From a virus: a stretch of 64,000 nucleotides of DNA. The stretch is from positions 1 to 64,000 of the IMG/VR virus record IMGVR_UViG_3300046810_000170, one strand, 5' to 3'. Position 1 is the stretch's first letter. Every line of letters begins with the position of its first letter. The notes beneath the pieces were generated by a model. It was not told the origin of the DNA, ran no database searches, and worked only from the letters and a program-made list of their open reading frames with translations. The position numbers and the translations under genes were made by a program. This document shows positions 8,230-16,845 of the stretch, in pieces.

Positions 8230-8325
8230 TTTGAAGGTTATAAGGGCTGGGCGAAACCTTATAACGGATAATCGGAAAGGCTTAAACCTTATGACGGATA
8301 ATCGCATAGGTTCTGTTATGGAACC
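8230..8325. repeat. Direct and inverted repeats upstream of the lysis operon
   Basis: Two 21-bp direct copies with one mismatch (8254-8274 and 8284-8304; core ACGGATAATCG preceded by AAACCTTAT) lie exactly 30 bp apart. An inverted partial copy GGTTATAAGG lies at 8236-8245, and GGTTC/GAACC arms at 8309-8313 and 8321-8325. The spacing and the neighbouring small DNA-binding-type gene suggest operator sites controlling lysis transcription (inference). The 8150-8315 gap has no gene. Confidence 0.6.
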
Positions 8326-8477
8326 GATGCACCGAATAGTTGTTCAAATTTTTCCCTGATCATCTTAATCAGAAACTCGCTTCCGGACAGTCCATAGGTG
8401 TCGGCCAGGACCGCGAGCTTCTCGCGATCCTCGTCCGTGCCATACGCGATGATGCCTTTGTTTCGGGTCTTGCTCAC
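8316..8477 (-). CDS. 53-residue ribbon-helix-helix-like protein
   Basis: GTG start at 8477 overlapping the upstream stop (GTGA), with GGAG in front. The protein begins SKTRNKGIIAYGTDEDREKL and continues to FEQLFGASVP. A short beta-strand (GIIAYG), a helix (TDEDREKLAVLADTYGL) and a second helix (SGSEFLIKMIREKF) match the MetJ/Arc plan. It sits immediately before the repeat cluster 8230-8325 and is a candidate regulator of those sites. Confidence 0.7.
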   Translation of the reverse strand: MSKTRNKGIIAYGTDEDREKLAVLADTYGLSGSEFLIKMIREKFEQLFGASVP

Positions 8478-8854
8478 CAGGCTATCTCCGTTGCTGCTTC
8501 GATTGCGGCTGGTGTTGTCGCTGCGGCCACAAGATCCTTGGCCACCATGCGTTTGTCTTCGATCATAGGTCCGACGACACGCCAGCTCTCGGCCATAGTG
8601 AGAATGACAGCCGCGGCGTCCAGGAGCGTGACGTTGTATCGCTCAGCGTCGATCGCCACTAGGCGGACCAGGTTCGGGTTTATGTTCGGGTCCGCGCAAA
8701 CCGTCTCTGCTTGGCGTTCCTTCTCCAGGTAGGTCATGGCCTGACCGGCGCCGAGCGTGATGTACCTTCCACGTGCGAGCTCGGCTGCAGCATCGATCTT
8801 GGCGATCGCCGCGGCGCGGATCGGAGTCAGATCCTTCTTCAGATTAAGCTTCAT
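8474..8854 (-). CDS. Distal-tail module protein of unknown role
   Basis: 126 residues, alanine-rich and helical (IRAAAIAKIDAAAELARGRYITLGAGQAMTYLEK...). I recognise the pattern of a small phage protein often found at the end of tail-tip or fibre operons; its function is not established. It overlaps the preceding gene by 11 nt, so it is co-expressed with the tail tip. Confidence 0.65.
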   Translation of the reverse strand: MKLNLKKDLTPIRAAAIAKIDAAAELARGRYITLGAGQAMTYLEKERQAETVCADPNINPNLVRLVAIDAERYNVTLLDAAAVILTMAESWRVVGPMIEDKRMVAKDLVAAATTPAAIEAATEIAW

Positions 8855-9407
8855 CGATCGTCACCTTCACGTAGCGTTCCATGTACGGCCACTTCTCGAG
8901 CACGATGTTGTAGGTCGCCGGCATCTCGGCCTCGAGCTCGAGCTCGCCACCGGTCAGGATAGTGGGATCGCGGTCCACCCAAACGTTGCAAGGATCCGGC
9001 AAGCCAGTCAGCTTGACAGTCTCACCGACCTTGAGATTGATTTCGGCAGGTACATCGAACTTCGGCCGTGCCGTGATCTGTCCATCCAGAATGTAGTCGC
9101 TCTCAATGGCACACTTCACGGATTCCAGACGACCGGTGATGACTATCTGCTGCTCGAAGGTGTCGACTACCTGCTCGCCCAGCTCATCGACGACGGGCTG
9201 ACCTTCAGCGTCGATCCTTGGAATCTGGACCGTCTCCATGATGGGCTGGCCCGTTGTGGGGTCGACGGCGCCGATGTCAGGCAGGGCCACTGGAGGGAAA
9301 TCCAAGTAGGGTCGCCCCTGCTCCTCGAAAGCGGCATGAATGTCGGGGGAGACTGGATCCCAGATGGCGTGAGTGATCCGGCCGTCAGGTAAGTGTTCGA
9401 TAATCAT
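8844..9407 (-). CDS. Distal-tail protein of unknown function
   Basis: 187 residues from ATG 9407 (ATGA overlap with the upstream gene). The N-terminal half is short turn-rich segments; the C-terminal half (about residues 105-187) looks beta-rich with a sentence-like KVGETVKLTGLPDPCNVWVD typical of Ig-like or carbohydrate-binding virion domains. Likely a tail-tip accessory; not recognised further. Confidence 0.65.
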   Translation of the reverse strand: MIIEHLPDGRITHAIWDPVSPDIHAAFEEQGRPYLDFPPVALPDIGAVDPTTGQPIMETVQIPRIDAEGQPVVDELGEQVVDTFEQQIVITGRLESVKCAIESDYILDGQITARPKFDVPAEINLKVGETVKLTGLPDPCNVWVDRDPTILTGGELELEAEMPATYNIVLEKWPYMERYVKVTIDEA

Positions 9408-9781
9408 ACAGCGTAATCCCAAATGAAGTAGCCCATGTAGATCGGTCCCCAGGTGCCCGCGTAGAGTTCCAGCCGATCGTTGAAAACTTGTGCAACCCCG
9501 TTCAATCCCAGGGTCAAATCGTTGAACTGCAAATACATCCATTGATAACCCAACTCGGCCGAGTTGAAGTTGTACGGGACGGTTACCTGGGGGATTCGAG
9601 AGAAGGTCTTGCCAAAAGGGATGACGGTCGTCCCGGTGACGTAGACCTTGCCCGAGATGAGCAGCGTCATTGCTGACCAATCAGACGAGAAGTTCAGGTT
9701 TACATTTGCAGCACTCAGCACGTCCATGCCTGGACGTGATACCTTCAAACCCTCATTGCTGAGCAGCACACGATTAGGCAA
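9404..9781 (-). CDS. Tail-tip accessory protein, third member of a three-gene family
   Basis: 125 residues. The start is TTG 9781 (preceded by GGAG), chosen because it gives an N-terminus (NRVLLSNEGLKVSRPGMDVL) matching the two upstream genes. Beta-rich throughout (WSAMTLLISGKVYVTGTTVIPF). Probably a surface-exposed virion protein. It overlaps its neighbour by 8 nt. Confidence 0.65.
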   Translation of the reverse strand: MPNRVLLSNEGLKVSRPGMDVLSAANVNLNFSSDWSAMTLLISGKVYVTGTTVIPFGKTFSRIPQVTVPYNFNSAELGYQWMYLQFNDLTLGLNGVAQVFNDRLELYAGTWGPIYMGYFIWDYAV

Positions 9782-10175
9782 CGGCGGGCAAGCTCCAAAC
9801 TCGATAGCGGATATATCTCTGGGCCGCACTGCCTGCGGGGGTGAAGCGATTGCCCAGGCTTCCATCACCACCGTTAGGTGATTGGATGAAATAGATTTGA
9901 GTCCAACTCAGATACTGGCAAACAACCTCGTACCAACCGACGCTCTCGAACTCGACGACGGGCTTGAAGCCAAGGTTCGGAATGTTCACGACGGTTGGTG
10001 TGAAGCCACCGGCGGTTTGAGGAATGACCCCACTCTGGACCACCTGCACCATCTTGGTGTCGACCCGAAGCAGAAAGTCGCTGTCCAGTGTGGCGGTCTG
10101 AACTTCCTTGCCAGGTTTGGTGATCCACAATCCATATTCAGTGCCCCGCTTACCGAGGAGGACGCGACCTACCAT
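9774..10175 (-). CDS. Tail-tip accessory protein, second member of the family
   Basis: 133 residues from ATG 10175 (TAATG junction). N-terminus GRVLLGKRGTEYGLWITKPGKEV parallels genes 10175-10624 and 9404-9781 ([R/N]x(V/I)(I/L)L...xxxKPG). Beta-rich. The alternative start at 10205 would overlap the upstream gene by 31 nt and lacks an obvious ribosome-binding site. Confidence 0.68.
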   Translation of the reverse strand: MVGRVLLGKRGTEYGLWITKPGKEVQTATLDSDFLLRVDTKMVQVVQSGVIPQTAGGFTPTVVNIPNLGFKPVVEFESVGWYEVVCQYLSWTQIYFIQSPNGGDGSLGNRFTPAGSAAQRYIRYRVWSLPAVA

Positions 10176-10624
10176 TACGGTTTCACAATCCAGTAGTCGA
10201 ACCATCCGTACGTGCGGGTGACTCGATCAGGAGGATACCAGGCGGCTGTGGCACCAAATCCCAAGGTCTTGCCTGTGGCGTCATAGCCTCCAGAAGAGAA
10301 GAGGCCACCGATCTGGGCCTGACCGATTATATCGTTGCTGAAGTTGCAACGTGGCGCGACAACCATGGTGGGGAGCTCGTTCGCATCCCAGCTGCCGCCT
10401 AGATAGATTGGTGAGGCCCCGAACCAGGACCATCCGACCATGTCGGCCCATTCCAGGAGACCTTGGACAGTTCCCTGGGAAAGGACACGCATGGCGGTGA
10501 AGTAACGGCTATCGAAGGCCAGCTGCTCCTTGGTCAGGGCAGGATCGAGAACATTGTAACCTGGCTTGGAGGCTCTTAGGACATATGTGCCTTCGAAGGC
10601 GCCGAGGATAATTCTGTTGGTCAT
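10175..10624 (-). CDS. Tail-tip accessory protein, first member of the family
   Basis: 149 residues. ATG 10624 overlaps the J-like stop (TAATG). N-terminus NRIILGAFEGTYVLRASKPG, then aromatic and glycine-rich strands (WADMVGWSWFGASPIYLGG). The order J followed by three related small genes suggests gene duplication of a receptor-facing or tip-decorating protein. Confidence 0.7.
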   Translation of the reverse strand: MTNRIILGAFEGTYVLRASKPGYNVLDPALTKEQLAFDSRYFTAMRVLSQGTVQGLLEWADMVGWSWFGASPIYLGGSWDANELPTMVVAPRCNFSNDIIGQAQIGGLFSSGGYDATGKTLGFGATAAWYPPDRVTRTYGWFDYWIVKP

Positions 10625-13600
10625 TAGTCCGCGATTAGAATCCTGGTGTTGTCGAGCTCGATCCGCATCTTGTTGTTTGCCGATCGAGCCACGCCCGCGG
10701 TCAAATCACCCATGTTTGCGGTGACGGTCGATAGTGAAGACACACTTAGTTTCGCAGCGGTGACAGATCCAGCCGCGAGCTGCTCCGCAGTGACGCTTCC
10801 TGCATCAAGATGATTCGTTTTGATGGCATCGTCCGAGATCTCGGTCGCGCCGAGCGCCAGCGGTGTTCCGAAGACTTCGGTTGACGTGAATACCGAACGG
10901 TTCCCAGACTTGTCGACGGCTCGTGCCCAGACCCAATATTTCACACTGGCGCTCAGGCCAATGATCACGCCACGGGTGCCTGAAGCATTGCCGCCGAACG
11001 TGGACGTCGTCACGTCGTTGACCGTATTGGTGAACAGCTCAATGTACGAGATATCGGAGTCGGACGGATTCACCCAGTTGGCGACCAGGATCTTGAAGCC
11101 AGGTGCGACCGACAGGCTTGTCGGAGGTTCCGGCGGAATCTCGTCACCCACGCCACCGCTCGGAAGCGGGATCTCGAGCATCATCTGGTTGCCGAAGTTG
11201 AGATCGGAATCGTCCTCGAACAAGTCGTAGAACGCCAGCTTGAAGTACCAGGTGTTGTCGGCCTCGAGCGGGATCGCGACGTTGTTGTTCGGTCCCTTGT
11301 AGACGAGGTTGCTGTCATCTGGCGTGAAGCTGTCCGTCAATGAGGCATGGACCACGACGCCGCGGAAGTCGCGGATCGGCGGCACGTCATAATGGACGAC
11401 GGCAGCTTCGTAGAGAACCTCGACGCTCTGGGTGGCAGGAGCTGCCGGTGCATCGTTCTTGACGGCCAGTGTGACGAAGTCGGACCTGAACCCGAACTGG
11501 TCCTCGGTCGCGATGGCGATCTTGAAGGCACGACGAGGCGTTCCACCGCCGTCGTTCATATTGACCGTGTACTCGTAGGTGTACCACGTGCGGTCGAGGA
11601 TTTCCTCGCGGATCACGAGATCGCTCAGATCGCGGATCTGCATGATGTACTGCTTGAAATAGTCGTCCTTCGATGCACCCCATTGGAAGAGCGGCGAACG
11701 GCTTTCGAAGTCCGTCTCGGTCGGCTCGTCGATCATCCGGAGACCGGCGATCCCGTCTACCACGCGGGTGTCGCCAATCAGGCGGTGCTCGATAATGGCC
11801 GCTGCAGAAGCGTAGCCGTTCACGTCGACAGCCGTCACCTCGAAATAATATTCGCCGGCCGGAATGTCGTCCCACTCAAACTGGGGGACCGGGACTTCGC
11901 CAAGCAGCGCGATTGGGCCGTTGTCTCGCGAGCCAGAGATCTTGTATTTGGTGACGGTCTTCGTCGGGCTCGGGTTCCAGGCCAGGGTGAGTGTCGTGAC
12001 CTTGCGGGCGCCAACGGAGCGGCTGGTCGCCCTCACCTTCAGATCCGTGATAGGTTCGGGCTTCTTCTTCTGATCTAGGACGTACTTATCCAGGTCATCG
12101 ATCGAACCAATGTAGCCGTCGACGTAGAGCCACTTGGCTCGGTTCATCTGCATGGCCTGGATTTCGACGTTGTCCGGATCGCCGTCCACTTCCGTGATCG
12201 ACATGACGCGGAACGCGAGCGGTGCCACATCACCATTCATCTGGGAGATGGTGAAGACGGCGTCGTCCGGAAGATCCGGCAAGTCCACAGTGGTCGTCAG
12301 AGCGGTCACAGCGCCCGTGACATTGGTCAGCTCGCGGCTGTCCATCACGAAGTCGCCAGTCGCCTCGCTGATCCGCTGGAAGCCCACCTGGTAGGAGTAG
12401 CCAGGTTCGAGGAAGAGTGGGTCGCGGAGATTGATCGTCCGCTTGCCGGTCACACTCTTCACACGTCCGCTGAGGCCAGCTTCCATGTCCTCATCCGCGA
12501 CGGTGATAACATCATACGGCGTGAGATAGAGACCCATGCGGTTGGTCTTGAAGTTGACCATCATGGTCTCGGTCGTGCCGGTGATCAGATGATACCGAGC
12601 GCGGCGGATCGCTTCTTCTTCGTCGGTGCAGGCGATCGCTTCGAAGTTGAACGGGATGCGACCGTACTTATTAATATGGTCCTGGTCGTAGACACGACGG
12701 CGGTCGTCCTGCCAGCCCAGGTTCTCATTCGTGAACGTGACCGTCAGATCGTTGTGGCGGGTCGAGATCTCGGTGAACGAGTACGTGAAAAGTCCGTCGA
12801 CAACGTTCTCAGGCGTGAAGGCCACGGCGGGATTGAGATCGCGGTCAATCTTGATGACGCCCTGACCATTGCCGTCGTCAAAGAAACGGCCGGCGAAGAT
12901 GCCGCAAATGTAATTGATGGTGTCGCGGCCACCCTTCGGGTCCGAGATCAAACCGTTGAAGGTGAAGCGGGGTTTCCCAGACGCCGTTCGCGTGTCGCAC
13001 CAGACGCCAGCGTCATAGACATCCCACTTGTCGATCACGATCGGGTAGTAGGCATTCATGCCATACCGGTCGTTCAGCACAACATCGTTGGCGACGAAGG
13101 CTGGGTTGTTCGTGTAGGCGAGCTTCCAGGTGCCGTCCCAGACCCCGGTGTAGACACGGGTCGTCGAGTTGTAGTTGGACGGAACACGAACGATGCGGCC
13201 GAGGTAAATGCCTGAGAAATCCGGGATCGACGAGAACTGCTCGCTCGCTCGAGCGATCACCTGGGTGCAGGCGAGACCCGGGAACTTGTAGTTCTTCGCG
13301 GTCACCTCCTGGAACGACTCCCAGGTGATGCTGAAGAAGTTCTCCGTCGTATCGATCGGAGAGGTCTTGGTGACGCGGAACATGTAGGGCTCGTTGGCCC
13401 GAGCGACCGGGATGCGGAGCTCTTTCGGGAACGGTTGAGTGGTCTTCGCGGTGATCGCGATTTCACCATTCGTCAGGACGACGTCACCGCCGGTCCCGTT
13501 CTCACCGAAGGTACCAGGACGGAGCGAGGATCCCGCCTGGATCCAGCTCGAGCCGTTGAAGAAGTATGGACGCTGGGCGCCCGTGTGCAGCCAGTAGTCG

Positions 13601-14430
13601 CCTTGCTCAGGAGCGAAGCCGAGTTGCGGGCCGACGAATGCTCTGGTGGCCCGATCGCCTCCCCATGAGGAAGCCTCGGACCAGGTCCAGCGATTGCTCG
13701 CGAAGTAGAGACCGGCTGGGAAATACCAGTTATATCCGTCCCAGATCTTTGGCTTATAGTTGTTCGAGGTGTCGAACCAGATGCCAGCGTTGGCCGTCGT
13801 GATCGGCTGCGATGGTGCCCAGTAAGTCGGCCGATCACCTGGAGAGGCGTTGATCTTTGCCGGTGTTCCACCAGTCCCATAATAGATGTCGAAGCTGTCG
13901 CCAGAGATTTGCGGCGGGAGTGGATTGACGCTCGGCGTCCGGACGGGTTCCCAATACTGGCCACTGACGAGTTTGTGTTCGATGCGCCAGCGGCCGGTGT
14001 GATTAAAGGTGCCCTTGTCGTTCTGCGTCACCAGCTGGTTGATGACGAAGCGCAAATCAATGTAGTCGATGTCCGTATGGGTGCCCTGCCGGATGATAGC
14101 GACGTTGGGTGCCATCTCGGTGTTGACCGTGGTGGACGCGCCGAAGCCACCAAGACGGGAGTAGATCTCCTCCCCCTGCTCGCTTCCTTTGTAGTCGACG
14201 AGCTCGAAGTTTTCGAAGTTGTTGGAGCCGCTGTCGTCCTGGAGTTGGGTCTCACCGACCAGGTAGGATTTGGCGCCGTTCTCCAGACCTTTGATTGGGC
14301 CTTCGCTGATGCCCAAAAGTGCTTCGACCACATCGGTCGCGAAAAGGGAGTCGGCTGTCTGTTTAGGACTGGAACTAGATCCTCCCTTCGAACCGCTAAG
14401 TTTCCGAAGGGAGATATCTTGAATTGTCAT
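10624..14430 (-). CDS. J: Tail tip / host-specificity protein, lambda J-like
   Basis: 1268 residues. The N-terminal 300 residues (ADSLFATDVVEALLGISEGPIKGL, GAKSYLVGETQLQ) match the start of lambda J-type central tail-tip proteins. The middle carries hub domains and fibronectin-like modules (KVTTLTLAWNPSPTKTVTKYKISG, GEYYFEVTAVDVNGYASAA), and the C-terminus has short repeats (LDAGSVTAEQLAAGSVTAAKLS). It forms the tip that contacts the receptor and closes the tail tube. It is transcribed after I, K, L and M homologues as in lambda, with a metallophosphoesterase gene inserted in front. Confidence 0.88.
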   Translation of the reverse strand: MTIQDISLRKLSGSKGGSSSSPKQTADSLFATDVVEALLGISEGPIKGLENGAKSYLVGETQLQDDSGSNNFENFELVDYKGSEQGEEIYSRLGGFGASTTVNTEMAPNVAIIRQGTHTDIDYIDLRFVINQLVTQNDKGTFNHTGRWRIEHKLVSGQYWEPVRTPSVNPLPPQISGDSFDIYYGTGGTPAKINASPGDRPTYWAPSQPITTANAGIWFDTSNNYKPKIWDGYNWYFPAGLYFASNRWTWSEASSWGGDRATRAFVGPQLGFAPEQGDYWLHTGAQRPYFFNGSSWIQAGSSLRPGTFGENGTGGDVVLTNGEIAITAKTTQPFPKELRIPVARANEPYMFRVTKTSPIDTTENFFSITWESFQEVTAKNYKFPGLACTQVIARASEQFSSIPDFSGIYLGRIVRVPSNYNSTTRVYTGVWDGTWKLAYTNNPAFVANDVVLNDRYGMNAYYPIVIDKWDVYDAGVWCDTRTASGKPRFTFNGLISDPKGGRDTINYICGIFAGRFFDDGNGQGVIKIDRDLNPAVAFTPENVVDGLFTYSFTEISTRHNDLTVTFTNENLGWQDDRRRVYDQDHINKYGRIPFNFEAIACTDEEEAIRRARYHLITGTTETMMVNFKTNRMGLYLTPYDVITVADEDMEAGLSGRVKSVTGKRTINLRDPLFLEPGYSYQVGFQRISEATGDFVMDSRELTNVTGAVTALTTTVDLPDLPDDAVFTISQMNGDVAPLAFRVMSITEVDGDPDNVEIQAMQMNRAKWLYVDGYIGSIDDLDKYVLDQKKKPEPITDLKVRATSRSVGARKVTTLTLAWNPSPTKTVTKYKISGSRDNGPIALLGEVPVPQFEWDDIPAGEYYFEVTAVDVNGYASAAAIIEHRLIGDTRVVDGIAGLRMIDEPTETDFESRSPLFQWGASKDDYFKQYIMQIRDLSDLVIREEILDRTWYTYEYTVNMNDGGGTPRRAFKIAIATEDQFGFRSDFVTLAVKNDAPAAPATQSVEVLYEAAVVHYDVPPIRDFRGVVVHASLTDSFTPDDSNLVYKGPNNNVAIPLEADNTWYFKLAFYDLFEDDSDLNFGNQMMLEIPLPSGGVGDEIPPEPPTSLSVAPGFKILVANWVNPSDSDISYIELFTNTVNDVTTSTFGGNASGTRGVIIGLSASVKYWVWARAVDKSGNRSVFTSTEVFGTPLALGATEISDDAIKTNHLDAGSVTAEQLAAGSVTAAKLSVSSLSTVTANMGDLTAGVARSANNKMRIELDNTRILIAD

Positions 14431-14471
14431 AGACTTATCCGGCGTTTCTTATGTACCGGTTTAAGTGGGGA

Positions 14472-15509
14472 TTAATGAGCTGTTTTTCCAGAGCGCCAGC
14501 GGTTCTGCATCCACTTCAGACGCTCGGCTGCTTCACCAGGATCAAACTCGAAACGGATGAAGTTCATCTCGCTCGTCGCGTAGGGATCGATGAGTGCCAC
14601 AGGGCAATTGTAGAGATCCTTGGCGTCGAGGTTCAGCTCCTCGGCGTAGCGGTCAATCTTCTTGTACGAGGCGACCTGGAGAGCGTGCCAGATCTGCGAG
14701 GATGATGGACGCATGCCATGGGCATAACCCGAGGTGTGGATGTGGCCGGCGACGTAGATGTCGTGGTGATCGCCGTCGAGCTGAGCTGCCTTCGCAGCAC
14801 CATAGGACTCCGACCACATGGACTTACCGCGGAACCCGTGGACCGAATAGATCTTCACGTCACGTCCGTTGGGCAGCTGCAGCTGCAGACGAACCTTGTT
14901 CGACTTGTGGACCAGAGCGTTGTTCGCGAGGATGTGCTTCAGGATGTCGCCACCCTGCCCCCACAGATCGTGGTTGCCGTCCGTGTAATAGAGCCAGTCG
15001 ATCTTCTGGAGAACGTACTCGACCAGTGCCAGGGCTTCGTCCGCCGAGGTGCTCTGTTCCGAGTAGAGACGAGCCAGACGGCCAGCCCAGTTGTTGAAGA
15101 CGTCACCGACGTTGGCCGCATATAGACCTTCATTCCGGCCGTCGAAGAGATTGACGTGCTCGAGCACCTGGGCCAGGTCTGTGCCATCGTCGTCCAGGTG
15201 CATGTCACCGAAGAAGCCAATGCCGATTGGGCCGTCGCGCTTGACGCGAACCGGGATGATTTTCTCCCGCTCGAATTTCTCCCGCTTCTGAGCGAACTGG
15301 TTGATGCGGCGCTCGACCAGGGCTTCGATGTCGATCGAGGGTTTTGGCTCGTCGACAAGCTCGAAGTCGCTGTCGTCCCAGCGTTTCTTCATCCCACGGA
15401 TGCCAGACTCGGAGATGTCGTAGCCCTGCTCCCGCAGATAGCGAGCGGCGGGTCTGAAGCCCCCCGTCATGCCAACTGCCTGCTTGATGAGGTCTTCAGA
15501 TGGACGCAT
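14472..15509 (-). CDS. Calcineurin-like metallophosphoesterase with N-terminal HTH-like region
   Basis: 345 residues. Metal-binding motifs in family order: GDMH (in GFFGDMHLDDDG), GDVFNN, GNHD and GHIH. Residues 5-45 (LIKQAVGMTGGFRPAARYLREQGYDIS) resemble a helix-turn-helix, hinting at DNA or RNA binding. The family includes Mre11/SbcD nucleases and protein or nucleotide phosphatases; substrate unknown. Location between tail genes I and J is unusual, and it might be a late-expressed enzyme and not a virion part. It could be the missing SbcD partner only by family resemblance. Confidence 0.82.
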   Translation of the reverse strand: MRPSEDLIKQAVGMTGGFRPAARYLREQGYDISESGIRGMKKRWDDSDFELVDEPKPSIDIEALVERRINQFAQKREKFEREKIIPVRVKRDGPIGIGFFGDMHLDDDGTDLAQVLEHVNLFDGRNEGLYAANVGDVFNNWAGRLARLYSEQSTSADEALALVEYVLQKIDWLYYTDGNHDLWGQGGDILKHILANNALVHKSNKVRLQLQLPNGRDVKIYSVHGFRGKSMWSESYGAAKAAQLDGDHHDIYVAGHIHTSGYAHGMRPSSSQIWHALQVASYKKIDRYAEELNLDAKDLYNCPVALIDPYATSEMNFIRFEFDPGEAAERLKWMQNRWRSGKTAH

Positions 15510-15517
15510 TAGAGATC

Positions 15518-16087
15518 CTATGGTTTGTACTCGATCGCGTTGATATCGAACGACAGGAAGTGTCCGTAGACGCGGCGCCTGCCGTAGAGGATTGGGATGC
15601 GGGTACCGATCGCCACCGTGTTCTTCGGCGTGCCGAGATAGCCGCTCTTTCGCGTGCTATCCCCTTGCGTGTCGGTCTCAGGCTTCGGGGCCAGGAGTGC
15701 TGTCAGGCCTCCGAGTAGGGCCAAGGCACCAACCTTGATCAGAAGCGAGCCGACGAGCGAGCCAGCGCCCAGCATAAGGCCGACGCCGACAAGTACAACG
15801 CCGAGGAGGATCTGAAGCAGACCACCCTTCTTGCCACCGCTCAGCTGCGGGACGATATGGATGAATTCGACGTCGGGCTCGATCGGCGTGTGGAGGGACT
15901 CCTCCGTATCAAAGCCGACAATCTTGATGCGATGGCGACCACGAACGGGGTCAGGCTGGAAGCCTTTGACCTGGCGTGTGACACCTTCGATGATGTCCGC
16001 GACGGTGTGACCCACCATCTCAATCGGGCCATCATGAAAGGCAGCGAAATAGCCGTGGAGAATGACCTTAATCCGCAACGAGAACAT
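15518..16087 (-). CDS. I: Tail assembly protein, lambda I-like
   Basis: 189 residues. The N-terminal half is a compact domain; a strongly hydrophobic glycine-rich segment follows (LLQILLGVVLVGVGLMLGAGSLVGSLL), the hallmark of lambda I-type proteins, then the conserved end (GTPKNTVAIGTRIPILYGRRRVYG). It acts before J in assembling the tail tip. It overlaps the K-like gene by 20 nt. Confidence 0.82.
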   Translation of the reverse strand: MFSLRIKVILHGYFAAFHDGPIEMVGHTVADIIEGVTRQVKGFQPDPVRGRHRIKIVGFDTEESLHTPIEPDVEFIHIVPQLSGGKKGGLLQILLGVVLVGVGLMLGAGSLVGSLLIKVGALALLGGLTALLAPKPETDTQGDSTRKSGYLGTPKNTVAIGTRIPILYGRRRVYGHFLSFDINAIEYKP

Positions 16088-16388
16088 CTCCGTCCGCGAC
16101 CACGTACTTCGTCACACCATCATTGCCGATGATGTAGTGCTCGAGCTCGGGCCAGTTGATGAACGAATGGAAGTCGCCGGCAGATAGGTTCGAGTCCTCG
16201 CCAGGGTGGGTGTGCCAGCTGGCGGCTGCGACCGGCGTGTAAAGGACGAGATCCTCACCCCGGAAATCGAAGCCCTCAGTTGGCTGCTCGCAGATGTTCT
16301 CGCACTCGACGATCTCGCCTGTCTTCAGGATGAAACCACAGCGTTCCTTGTCGCCCTCATACAAGTGGAGAAGTTCGGAGGAAGTCAT
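16068..16388 (-). CDS. K: Tail-tip protein with JAMM/MPN metalloprotease-like domain (K-like, N-terminal half)
   Basis: 106 residues from ATG 16388. The JAMM zinc motif is present: H59-x-H61 (ASWHTHPGEDSNLSAGD), S69 and D72, with E15 upstream. In lambda K the JAMM domain is fused to NlpC/P60; here the two are separate genes in reversed order of the domains. Expected to help process or assemble the tip. Confidence 0.82.
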   Translation of the reverse strand: MTSSELLHLYEGDKERCGFILKTGEIVECENICEQPTEGFDFRGEDLVLYTPVAAASWHTHPGEDSNLSAGDFHSFINWPELEHYIIGNDGVTKYVVADGDVLVAD

Positions 16389-16845
16389 CGAGTTTCCTTT
16401 TGACGCTCGGGCTAACAATATCGAGGAGGTTCACAGAGCTCTCGGTCTGCTCGAGTTTGACGTCCTTGTGACGGAGGACGGCGAGAGTGGTGTTGCGAAG
16501 CAGAGCCCGATACGACTCCACGGTCGACAGCCGGCCCCAGAGATGATGAAGCACCTGGCCGTTCTCGACGAACACACCCACGTGGTTGGCTACGGGAGAG
16601 TCGATGCCACAGAGGATCACGTCACCTGGTTGGTATTCGGATGGGTGGCAGTCGAGCAAATAGAAGCCGCACTTGCGATAGCGGTTCATGTAGAGGTCGA
16701 GATCGTTGTTCCAGAAATCCTTCGGGCCAGCGTAGTTGGGTAGCTGAATGCCGAAGTTGTCAGCGTAGAAGCCGCGGATCAGGTGGTAGCAGTTCTGGTT
16801 CTTGTAGCTGAACGGTCGGTGCAGCAGGTGCTCATATTTCAACAT
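16357..16845 (-). CDS. NlpC/P60-family tail-tip protein (K-like, C-terminal half)
   Basis: 162 residues. Catalytic Cys19 in NQNCYHLIRGFY and His88 in VANHVGVFVENG mark a papain-fold NlpC/P60 peptidase; H100/H101 may supply the third polar residue. Such proteins may cut peptidoglycan peptides during infection. Overlaps the JAMM gene by 32 nt and the L-like gene by 1 nt. Confidence 0.84.
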   Translation of the reverse strand: MLKYEHLLHRPFSYKNQNCYHLIRGFYADNFGIQLPNYAGPKDFWNNDLDLYMNRYRKCGFYLLDCHPSEYQPGDVILCGIDSPVANHVGVFVENGQVLHHLWGRLSTVESYRALLRNTTLAVLRHKDVKLEQTESSVNLLDIVSPSVKRKLDDFLRTSPLV

